A stretch of DNA of 64,000 bases. It comes from Paenibacillus vini. Lineage in GTDB: Bacteria; Bacillota; Bacilli; Paenibacillales; Paenibacillaceae. Position numbers and translations under genes: made by a program. The stretch spans positions 15,312 to 79,311 of the forward strand of contig NZ_BOSL01000018.1 in NCBI RefSeq assembly GCF_018403325.1, written 5' to 3'. A model generated the notes under the pieces. The model did no database searches and was not told where the DNA came from. It saw only the letters and a list, made by a program, of their open reading frames with translations. Positions 16,445 to 24,087 of this stretch are shown here, one piece after another; position 1 is the stretch's first letter, and every line of letters begins with the position of its first letter.

Positions 16445-17995
16445 TTAAGATTTCTTTTGATAGGCGGAAGGCGATTGACCATCGATTTTTTTGAATTTGC
16501 TGTGAAAATAATTGACGTTCGGATACCCGACTTTTTCAGCAACCTCATACACCTTCATCCCGCGAGCAAGCAGCTCCTTGGCTTTTTTAACCCGGACATG
16601 GTCCAGATAGGTATTAAAATATTCTCCGGTGTGGTTTTTAAATAGCTGGCCGAGGTAGGATCTGCTGTAATTGAACAAGCCGGACAAGATTTCCAACCTC
16701 AGGTTCTCGTTGTAATGCCGGTCTATGAAATCGAGCATCCGCTTCATTTCGTTATCCCTGCTGGAATAGTCCGAACAGCGGGCAAGTCTTTCCAGAACGG
16801 CCGCTACATAGTCGACTAGATCCCGAATGCTGCGCTGACTGTAAATCCCCGCAAGAAATTGGGTTGGATCCCCGGAATAATCCGATTCCTGCCAAAGGCT
16901 TGGAGAAGTTTTTCGAACCGTTTCATTGGCCAAGTAAAAAAATCGTTCCCGAATCTCCGTTTCATCTTTTCCTTCGGCAACCATTTGGGCAGCCACCCCA
17001 TCCAGGATGGACTGGATCGCTTCCGCATGTCCAACATCTACCGAGTAAAAGAGACGAAATGCCGCTTCTTCCCCGTCCTCGGGTGACGTATCAAGCAAGC
17101 CTGCGGTTGCATGTCTATAGCTTTCCGGAAGTTCAGGCGTCAACAGCCTGCCTTTGTCATAAAAAAACCGGTGTTCCAGCAGCGATCGGGCCGTGCGGAA
17201 CGATTGCGGGATTTCGAGAAGCGATGGAACCGTTTCTCCTGCCGCCGCTTCCATCTCACCGCGGATTTCAGCAGACAGTCTCAGCAGCTCCCTGTACAGA
17301 TCCGCCCGGCCGAACTCGCCGACTGGCGGTTTGCTAAGAAGCAGCACGGTATAAGGAGCAAAATTAAGAACAACACCTTGACCATCCGAGGCATATGCAA
17401 CGACCAAACGTTCCCGGAAATTGCGAATCCGCTCATCCTCTTCCTGATGCAGACCCGGAAAGGAGATCAGTACAATCTGATATTTCGGCCAATCCATGCC
17501 AAGGGAATCGGCCAAATCCTTAAAGGAACCGCTTTCCAAATCATGGGCACCGGAGAGAAGAGAATATACGACCCATTCCCGGGAATGGGATTCCTGCTGC
17601 ACCTTCTTCTCCGCACGTTCCTCGGTAAGGCGGACATGCAACTTTTGAAGAAGAGAAGAGAGCTCCTCTTTATTTACCGGTTTAAGCAGGTAATCCTCAG
17701 CCCCGTTCTTAAGCGACTGGCGTGCATATTCAAAATCTGCATATCCGCTAAGAACGATCGCACGGTTGTTCATACCACGGTTGCGAATTTCTTGAAGGAG
17801 CTGAAGCCCATCCATGCCGGGCATACGGATATCGACCAGCAGCACATCGGGATTCTGCTTCTCAAGGAACGCAAGAGCTTCCTTTCCATTCGACGCGGTG
17901 CCAACAATCTCGTAGCCCAGCTCCTTCCATGGAATCAAAGTCTGCAATCCAAGGCGCAGTTTTGGTTCGTCATCAACAATCAGTACTGAGAACAT
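16445..17995 (-). CDS. YesN-type response regulator, receiver plus AraC HTH
   Basis: 516 residues from ATG 17995 ('MFSVLIVDDEP'), about ten bases after AAGGGGG. The receiver domain spans 1-120 with acidic Asp8/Asp9, phospho-acceptor Asp55 ('VLLVDIRMPGMDGL') and Lys in 'LLKPVNKEEL'. A long middle region follows, then an AraC/XylS double helix-turn-helix at about 415-516 ('YLGQLFKNHTGEYFNTYLDHVRVKKAKELLARG...VGYPNVNYFHSKFKKIDGQSPSAYQ'). It should be phosphorylated by the kinase whose gene it overlaps by 23 bases, then bind promoters of nearby mannan genes. Confidence 0.95.
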   Translation of the reverse strand: MFSVLIVDDEPKLRLGLQTLIPWKELGYEIVGTASNGKEALAFLEKQNPDVLLVDIRMPGMDGLQLLQEIRNRGMNNRAIVLSGYADFEYARQSLKNGAEDYLLKPVNKEELSSLLQKLHVRLTEERAEKKVQQESHSREWVVYSLLSGAHDLESGSFKDLADSLGMDWPKYQIVLISFPGLHQEEDERIRNFRERLVVAYASDGQGVVLNFAPYTVLLLSKPPVGEFGRADLYRELLRLSAEIRGEMEAAAGETVPSLLEIPQSFRTARSLLEHRFFYDKGRLLTPELPESYRHATAGLLDTSPEDGEEAAFRLFYSVDVGHAEAIQSILDGVAAQMVAEGKDETEIRERFFYLANETVRKTSPSLWQESDYSGDPTQFLAGIYSQRSIRDLVDYVAAVLERLARCSDYSSRDNEMKRMLDFIDRHYNENLRLEILSGLFNYSRSYLGQLFKNHTGEYFNTYLDHVRVKKAKELLARGMKVYEVAEKVGYPNVNYFHSKFKKIDGQSPSAYQKKS

Positions 17996-19781
17996 TGGAA
18001 TCATTCCCCCTTGGTATGCTAAATGTGATCCGGGTTCCTTCCCCTTCTTTACTTTTAATCGAGAGTCCCGAATCATTGCCGTAGGTAAGCCTTAATCGAT
18101 CATGCACATTTCTGAGCCCGATCCTCCCTTCGCTTTCCTCCGGTTCCTTTAACTTGTTCTGTAAGTCCTCCATCTTCTGCTGAGGAATACCAGCCCCATC
18201 ATCCTCAATCTCCACGAACACCTCATCGTCTCCTCTGGCCTCCGTTCGAATGGTGATCAGCATAGGCCCCTCCTCTTTCCCATCCAATCCGTGAAAAATC
18301 GAATTCTCCACAAGCGGCTGGAGAATCAAAGGCGGGATTTCGATTTCTCCGGTGCCCGGAGCAAGCGCTATATCGTAGAGAAGCCTGTCTTCATATCGGA
18401 ACTTTTGGAGTTCCAAGTAGCACTGCACCATCGCAAGCTCCTCGGAGAGCCGGATCTTACCGCTTCCGACCTCTAAGCTGCTGCGAAGCAAGCTGCTTAG
18501 CTGCCAGACGGCTTGGGCTAAATCCTCCTCGCCCCGGATATGGGCCTCCATTCGAATCGATTCCAGGGTGTTGAACAGGAAATGCGGATTGATTTGACTG
18601 GCCAGCATCTTGAACTTGATCTCGTTTTGCCTGGATTCCACCAGCCGTTTTTGCTGATTACTCTCTTCCACTTCCAGCATCAACTGGCTAATTCGTTGGA
18701 CAAGCGAGTTGAATTGCCGGGAGAGCTGACCGATTTCATCTTTGCCGTCCAGGTCAAGATACGCATCCCAGGAACCGGGACCGGTGCCTACTCTGGACAT
18801 TTGTTTGCTTAGGCGCAGCAATCTGCTCGTAATAAGAGATGCCGAGGCGGAGACAAGCAATACCGCTATAATCAGACAGCCTCCAAGAACCATGATGGCC
18901 AGCCTAATCACTTTATTCGCATCCCGGACGATATCGGACACCGAGAATACCGAAATGACCCGCAGCCCATTCCAACTGCTCTCCGGGACCAGGCTGGAGA
19001 TGACCACTTTGGATGGCTCGCCATCCATAACGGCATCAAAGCTGCCGGCCTGTTGCGTCAGTATATTGTCTCCGGCATGCACTTCAGCAAGATTTCTGCC
19101 GTACATATTCGGCCGGTTAGCGGCTACAATATTGTTTTGGTCGTCCACGATCATCGTCGTAAACGATTCTTGAGAAAGGATGGAATTCAATAACGAGGTA
19201 TTTACATTAATGACAAGCACGCTTTCCTGACCAGGTTCATCGAGGCTGATTTTTCGAGCCAGACTTAAATAATACGTCTGATCGCGTTCATCCTGAATAA
19301 ATCCCCAACCGGCCAGCCCTTTTTTGCTTAACGCCGTTTTGTACCACTCCTCCTGCTCTGTCTTGGCGTCAGGCGGCATGAACTCCCAGTTGTTCAGCAT
19401 CGTCGGGTTATCCGTGTAGAGTCTAATAGCTTTAACCTCTTTATATAGCCGTACGTAATCCCGTATGTCGGTGTATTGCCGGTACGTCTGAATGACCTCG
19501 ATGTAACTGCCGTACCTTCGGCTAGCTACGGATTTCATACGGCTATCGTTGGAAAGCTGGTACGAGATATCAAGCGGCACCTTGATTACCTCCTCCGTTC
19601 TTTTCCGAACACGGTCAACATTGTCCACGGCTTGTTCGAAGGCATCCATGATCATAACTTCACGCAGCTTGCCGGTTAAGTAAATTCCGCTGGCCAGAAG
19701 TGGAACTACCGCAACCGTGATAAAGATAAGAGACAATTTCTTTCTGAGTTTTATGTCATTCAGCATTCTGACAAACATCAT
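17973..19781 (-). CDS. YesM-type sensor histidine kinase
   Basis: 602 residues from ATG 19781, preceded by AGGGGG. TM1 about 14-36, an extracellular sensing region about 37-290 (Cache-like), TM2 about 291-315, HAMP about 316-370, and a cytoplasmic coiled coil. His400 in 'QINPHFLFNTLESIRMEA' is the phospho-acceptor of the His_kinase (LytS/YesM) family. The ATPase domain shows the N box 'PLVENSIFHGL', 'EIEDDGAGIP' and 'GRIGLRNVHDRL'. It probably senses a sugar or a loaded binding protein outside the cell and controls the adjoining regulator. The product is placed to govern the mannanase and transporter genes on both sides. Confidence 0.95.
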   Translation of the reverse strand: MMFVRMLNDIKLRKKLSLIFITVAVVPLLASGIYLTGKLREVMIMDAFEQAVDNVDRVRKRTEEVIKVPLDISYQLSNDSRMKSVASRRYGSYIEVIQTYRQYTDIRDYVRLYKEVKAIRLYTDNPTMLNNWEFMPPDAKTEQEEWYKTALSKKGLAGWGFIQDERDQTYYLSLARKISLDEPGQESVLVINVNTSLLNSILSQESFTTMIVDDQNNIVAANRPNMYGRNLAEVHAGDNILTQQAGSFDAVMDGEPSKVVISSLVPESSWNGLRVISVFSVSDIVRDANKVIRLAIMVLGGCLIIAVLLVSASASLITSRLLRLSKQMSRVGTGPGSWDAYLDLDGKDEIGQLSRQFNSLVQRISQLMLEVEESNQQKRLVESRQNEIKFKMLASQINPHFLFNTLESIRMEAHIRGEEDLAQAVWQLSSLLRSSLEVGSGKIRLSEELAMVQCYLELQKFRYEDRLLYDIALAPGTGEIEIPPLILQPLVENSIFHGLDGKEEGPMLITIRTEARGDDEVFVEIEDDGAGIPQQKMEDLQNKLKEPEESEGRIGLRNVHDRLRLTYGNDSGLSIKSKEGEGTRITFSIPRGNDSNVLSTDC

Positions 19782-19810
19782 GTTCTGGCCCCCTGTTTTG
19801 GAACTTCCAT

Positions 19811-19839
19811 AAAAACGACCCCTTTCATAAAAAGGGGCC
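19811..19839 (-). terminator. Terminator of the cytoplasmic GH26 gene
   Basis: CCCCTTT (19819-19825) and AAAGGGG (19831-19837) form a stem. On the minus strand it is followed by TCGTTTTT. It lies between the stop of the GH26 gene at 19914 and the kinase start at 19781. Confidence 0.7.
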
Positions 19840-19913
19840 ACCGGTATTCCATGACAACAATATAGAATTCAATTATACCGTCCGAAAAAAAATTTAAAAA
19901 CAGGAGAAGTCTG

Positions 19914-20885
19914 TTAATAAAGCTTAGGCAATTTATCCAGTGTGATGGCGTAATCGTTATGATAAGCGTTATAAAGTTCCTCTTTTGTCGTAAACAACTC
20001 GGTCTTTCCGAAATCATTGGACCAGGTCATGAACCACAGCCACGGAATTCGCGATTCCGACAACCGGGCTACGCTCGGGATCGGTCCTATTTCGCCGAGG
20101 GCAACAAGTTTGCGGGTCGGGGTGATCGCGATCAATTCCTCATATTCCGCCCGTAAATCCATATGCTGATGAGCCGGCGGATACAAATCCCGGGAGATGA
20201 TGTCAGCAACCTCGTCTCCGACATATCCTTCAACGAGCGGAGAATTCCAAACCCAGATCAGGTTGTTCAGATCATGAACATTCGTATACCGGTCATACAT
20301 GATGCGGTATAACTGTCTAGCCGCTTCCGGACCTTTGCTTCCCCACCAGAACCAAGTTCCCTCGGATTCATGGAATGGCCGCCACAAAATTGGAATGCGC
20401 TTGTCGCGGAATTCCTTGAGAATCTCGGCCATCTCATCCATATCGGATATAAACGCCTTGTATTCGTCAGTTCCTTCAATAATCGCTTTGGTAGCGTCGA
20501 AATCGGTATGCTCCGCGTAGAAGCTTTTGTCCCGGCCGCCAAGCGGAGAGAACCAGTGCCAGGTAAAGGTGATCAGTCCGTTTTCCTTTTCCGCCCATTC
20601 CCAAGCTTTCTGAAGCGTATCCTTGTTCTCGGCAACCTCCAGCAGGCACTCTTCCCCACTGTCGTCATAATTGATGTTCGGTGAATAACCAAGCAATTCA
20701 AAGCCGAGCAGCGCCGGCGATTTCCCCGTCACTTCGCGAATGAAATGAAGTTCATCCTGAGCTATGGTCTGCGTATGCTGTCCCGTAATGATGCCCTTTC
20801 CGGATATTTCGCTTAAATAGTTCAGAACGGCCTTTACTTCATCGGATGCTTTGGGATTGCAAGGTACAGTATGGATCGTTTGCAT
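19914..20885 (-). CDS. Cytoplasmic GH26 glycoside hydrolase (probable mannanase)
   Basis: 323 residues, ATG 20885 after AAAGGG. Essentially only the catalytic domain is present, with no signal peptide, so it should act inside the cell. Acid/base Glu173 lies in 'ILWRPFHESEGTWFWWG' and nucleophile Glu265 in 'KLVALGEIGPIPS'; substrate-lining aromatics appear in 'TFTWHWFSP'. It has its own promoter region with GTTAT repeats (20954-21000) and its own terminator, so it is a single-gene unit. The likely job is to cut imported manno-oligosaccharides. GH26 also holds a few xylanases and lichenases, so the substrate is inferred from neighbours. Confidence 0.9.
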   Translation of the reverse strand: MQTIHTVPCNPKASDEVKAVLNYLSEISGKGIITGQHTQTIAQDELHFIREVTGKSPALLGFELLGYSPNINYDDSGEECLLEVAENKDTLQKAWEWAEKENGLITFTWHWFSPLGGRDKSFYAEHTDFDATKAIIEGTDEYKAFISDMDEMAEILKEFRDKRIPILWRPFHESEGTWFWWGSKGPEAARQLYRIMYDRYTNVHDLNNLIWVWNSPLVEGYVGDEVADIISRDLYPPAHQHMDLRAEYEELIAITPTRKLVALGEIGPIPSVARLSESRIPWLWFMTWSNDFGKTELFTTKEELYNAYHNDYAITLDKLPKLY

Positions 20886-20953
20886 GGAATCTACCCTTTC
20901 GTTACGCTCAATGACTAAAATGAGACGTTGTTTATTTTTTATAATACATATTT

Positions 20954-21000
20954 GTTATTTTTGTTATTACATTTGTCATAACAAACAAAACAAATATAAC
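20954..21000. promoter_or_regulatory. Candidate operator: GTTAT/ATAAC repeat cluster
   Basis: In this AT-rich upstream region of the GH26 gene, GTTAT occurs at 20954 and 20963 (spaced nine) and the inverse ATAAC at 20978 and 20996. The 14-base word GTTATTTTTGTTAT (20954-20967) recurs, inverted, at 35137-35150 before the solute-binding lipoprotein gene. A looser copy, GTTATTTTGTTAT, lies at 21077-21089. A shared regulator is inferred. Confidence 0.5.
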
Positions 21001-21120
21001 ACCGAGATCATTAGCCAGTCAAATTTTCTCTATATTGGCGCGTCAAAAATCAAATAAACAACTATCTTGCTCTCTCGTTATTTTGTTATGTCCTTGTTTT
21101 TATCTGTGCGCAACATTTCC

Positions 21121-22173
21121 TTAACTCCCGATCCATACCTCCCAGTCGGGCAGCCCATCCAGAGTAATCGTCCAGGGATGATGATATGTCTTCCGCAACT
21201 GCTCAAGCTCGGTGTATTCCCCGGAATACACGCGACGGCCGTCCTCTTCCCTAAACACGAACTCTCCGTACCAGGTGCAGTTCCACGCCCACGGCGTGCA
21301 GTCTTTAGCCATCCGATCCGGGTCGGGAACGACGCCGTTCTCCGTCAGGGCGATGATTTTATTCCTTTTTGAGTATGAGGCGGCGGACAGAAAGCGCTCC
21401 TTCTGGGACGAGTAGTCATGCTTAGGCGGATAAATATCTTCGCCAAGGATATCTACGTATTCGTCTCCCGGGTACCAACCGGCATGCTGACCGTTCCACA
21501 CCCAGATCAAATGATTCAGCCCATGGTGCCGGGTCAGCCGCTCGTACATCAGCTTCCACAGGGCAATACAAGGTTCCGGCCCCTTGGCGCCCCACCAGAA
21601 CCAGCCGCCCGAAGCTTCGTGCAGCGGCCTCCACAGCACGGGAACCCCCGCTTCTTGCAGCAGGGCAAGCTGCGCGGCGATGGCATCGATATCCCGAAGG
21701 ATCAGCCGGTAATCTTCACTATCAGGATCGCTCATCGCCTTCGCTACATCAAAGGTCGTCGCTTCCGTATAGAATCCTCTGCCCCACGACCGGTCAGGCG
21801 GCAAATCGACAAGATCCTTCGGAGCGTTCCAATGCCAGCAAAAGGTTACGATTCCGCCCCGCTTCCACCATTCGATCGCCAGGTCCGTGTCCCGGCATTC
21901 CGCTCCTCGCTCCACTCGGGATGGCGAATAATTCATGAAGTCGAATCCGGCTACAGCCGGATATTTGCCAGTGGCTTCATGAATCATATCCAGTTCAGGT
22001 GTCGATAACACACCGATTTGTTGGCCTGTCAGCATGTAGCGGCCATAGATACTGCACAAATATTTCATCAGCCCCTGTGCTGTCCTGGAGGCCTCAGGAT
22101 TAACCAATACCGGTTCGACCTGAAAGTCTAAGCCAGACGAGTTCTGCAAATATTGCCGATTGATTTCTTCCAT
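21121..22173 (-). CDS. Cytoplasmic GH26 glycoside hydrolase (probable mannanase), last gene of operon
   Basis: 350 residues, no signal peptide. It resembles the catalytic domain of the secreted SLH enzyme ('YSPSRVERGAECRDTDLAIEWWKRGGIV', 'CWHWNAPK', 'LWRPLHEASGGWFWWGAKGPEP') more than the other cytoplasmic GH26. Acid/base is Glu186, nucleophile Glu278 ('IIALTENGVVPDPD'). Its start lies three bases after the stop of the permease gene, so it is the last gene of the long leftward operon and should digest what that importer brings in. The ribosome site (GGGATAGCTC) is weak, pointing to translational coupling. Confidence 0.92.
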   Translation of the reverse strand: MEEINRQYLQNSSGLDFQVEPVLVNPEASRTAQGLMKYLCSIYGRYMLTGQQIGVLSTPELDMIHEATGKYPAVAGFDFMNYSPSRVERGAECRDTDLAIEWWKRGGIVTFCWHWNAPKDLVDLPPDRSWGRGFYTEATTFDVAKAMSDPDSEDYRLILRDIDAIAAQLALLQEAGVPVLWRPLHEASGGWFWWGAKGPEPCIALWKLMYERLTRHHGLNHLIWVWNGQHAGWYPGDEYVDILGEDIYPPKHDYSSQKERFLSAASYSKRNKIIALTENGVVPDPDRMAKDCTPWAWNCTWYGEFVFREEDGRRVYSGEYTELEQLRKTYHHPWTITLDGLPDWEVWIGS

Positions 22174-22176
22174 GAG

Positions 22177-23172
22177 CTATCCCACTACCCCCGTTCTCTC
22201 TACACTTTCCACGAAATGTCGCTGAACGAACAAATACAGAACTATCAACGGCAGGATAGCCAGCAATATCCCCGTGTCCACGACAAGAGCCACGTAGTTC
22301 GGATCCATTTTGCCCGAAGCGCCCAATCCCGCCAAAGCAGAAAGGTATTGACCTGCGTCCGCCGGAAACGAAGCGATTTTCAGCGGCATCAAGGCGCTGT
22401 CGCTCATAAACAGCGACGTATAGAACGTGTCGTTATACTGCCACACGAAAGAGAACAAGGTCACGGTGATAAGCGGAGGGAGCGCATTCGGCAGCATAAT
22501 CGTAAAGAAAGTCTTGATTCCGCCCGCCCCGTCGATGAGCGCCGCCTCCTCGATTTCCTTCGGCAGCCCTCTGAAAAACTGACGGAAAATATAAATGAAC
22601 AACCCTGCCTTTAACCCTGTCCCCGTTGCGGAAGTGATCACGGACGGCCAGAAGCTGTTCAGCAAATTGACGCCATCCTTACCCGTAAACAGGTGAACAA
22701 GACCAAGCACGTCAAAGTTCCGGAAATGCAGGTACATCGGCACCATCAAGGTGCTCATCGGAATGAGAATCGTCAGCACGACGAGCCCGAACAACAGGTT
22801 GCTCCCCGGAAACTTGAACCTGGCGAACCCATAGCCGGCCAGCGCGGTCGACATCGTCGTCAGCACCATGGTGATAACCACGTAGGTCATCGTATTCAGC
22901 AGCAACGGCCAGTAATCCAGCAAATCCAGAGCCAGCTTGAAGTTATCCAGCGTGAAATGCACCGGAATCATGTAAATCGTCGGATTGTAAATATCCTCCT
23001 TCGCCTTGAAGGCGACCGAAAACTTCATCAGAATCGGGTAAACGATAATAAACATGATCCCGATGATGAGCAAAAACCGGCAAATCGACCAAAGCCCATT
23101 CAGCGTTTTATTTTTCACCCGGTTGATTCGGTTATGGGCGGCCGCGTCTGCGGGGTTCCAAATCGGTTGCAT
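22177..23172 (-). CDS. ABC sugar permease, MalG-like
   Basis: 331 residues, ATG 23172. Six hydrophobic helices start at about residue 30 ('WSICRFLLIIGIMFIIVYPILMKFSVAFK'). The EAA loop is 'EIEEAALIDGAGGIKTFFTIMLPNALPPLITVTLF'. It pairs with the MalF-like permease encoded 15 nt upstream. This is the second permease pair in one operon; the first pair lies at 28816-30647. No ATPase gene is present. Confidence 0.92.
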   Translation of the reverse strand: MQPIWNPADAAAHNRINRVKNKTLNGLWSICRFLLIIGIMFIIVYPILMKFSVAFKAKEDIYNPTIYMIPVHFTLDNFKLALDLLDYWPLLLNTMTYVVITMVLTTMSTALAGYGFARFKFPGSNLLFGLVVLTILIPMSTLMVPMYLHFRNFDVLGLVHLFTGKDGVNLLNSFWPSVITSATGTGLKAGLFIYIFRQFFRGLPKEIEEAALIDGAGGIKTFFTIMLPNALPPLITVTLFSFVWQYNDTFYTSLFMSDSALMPLKIASFPADAGQYLSALAGLGASGKMDPNYVALVVDTGILLAILPLIVLYLFVQRHFVESVERTGVVG

Positions 23173-23187
23173 GCCTAGCGCCCCTTC

Positions 23188-24087
23188 CTAGTTGTGATAA
23201 AACGTCTTTCTCGATACGATATAACCCATCACGAGCAGCAATATGCTGACAATAATCGTGTACAGCCAGGCCATGGCGGCGCTTAATCCGAAGTTTTGCG
23301 TCTTGAACGCCGTTTCGTAGATCATTTTCGTTACCGGACTATCCGAGAACGAATCGATAATCGTATAAATGATGTTCGTCAAAATCAGCGGACTGACCAT
23401 CGGGAATGTCACCTTCCAAAACGTCTCATAAGCCGTTGCGCCCTCGATTTTGGCTACTTCGTACATGGAGCCGGGAACCGATTGCAGCGCCGCCAGAAAG
23501 ATCAGAATCTGCACGCCCGAATTGCTGATAATTTCATAAATCCGCATAACCGCTTCCACAATGTAATCGATAAAGCTGATCGGAAACCCCGCCTCGAACA
23601 AAATCATGACCATGGAACGGATATTGAACTGGGAGGATGCCTGCCCCAGTTGTTCCGCAACCTCCGCGTTGCCGACGAGATTAATGAGGCCCGAACTTTC
23701 CGCCGCCGCGACCGCACCCGAAGCAAGAATGACGGGAAGGAAGAAGATGGCACGTGCAATTCCCCGGCCCCGGAATTTTTGGTTCAGCAGTACGGCCGAG
23801 AACAGGCTGAAGAATAGGATCAACGGCACGTCCACGATCATGCCCAATATCGATTCCGTTAAAATCCGGTTGAAATTCGCATCCACGAACAACGCATCGG
23901 TAAAGTTGCTCCAGCCGACATTTTGCAACTCATACCCGCCCGGCGATACCGTCAGCTTATTGAAGCTGAAAGAGATCGATTGGGCCAGCGGCCCCGCGAA
24001 CAGGAAAATAAATCCGATCAGCCAAGGCGCGATGAACAGCAGACCGAGCATGGAGCGTTTTTGCGTAAGCGTTAATTTCAGTCTCAT
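23188..24087 (-). CDS. ABC sugar permease, MalF-like
   Basis: 299 residues. The start overlaps the stop of the DUF5696-like gene by four bases (ATGA), so translation is coupled. The N-terminus 'MLGLLFIAPWLIGFIFLFAGPLAQSISFSFNKL' is the usual first helix of MalF/UgpA-type permeases. The coupling loop is 'SMYEVAKIEGATAYETFWKVTFPMVSPLILTNIIYTIIDSF'. It forms a heterodimer with the next gene product. Confidence 0.92.
   Translation of the reverse strand: MRLKLTLTQKRSMLGLLFIAPWLIGFIFLFAGPLAQSISFSFNKLTVSPGGYELQNVGWSNFTDALFVDANFNRILTESILGMIVDVPLILFFSLFSAVLLNQKFRGRGIARAIFFLPVILASGAVAAAESSGLINLVGNAEVAEQLGQASSQFNIRSMVMILFEAGFPISFIDYIVEAVMRIYEIISNSGVQILIFLAALQSVPGSMYEVAKIEGATAYETFWKVTFPMVSPLILTNIIYTIIDSFSDSPVTKMIYETAFKTQNFGLSAAMAWLYTIIVSILLLVMGYIVSRKTFYHN

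Noticed and set aside
20886-21120. A hidden small gene or riboswitch in this AT-rich gap.
   Set aside because: No frame with a ribosome site and no conserved riboswitch core was seen; the region is better explained as promoter with repeated GTTAT units.
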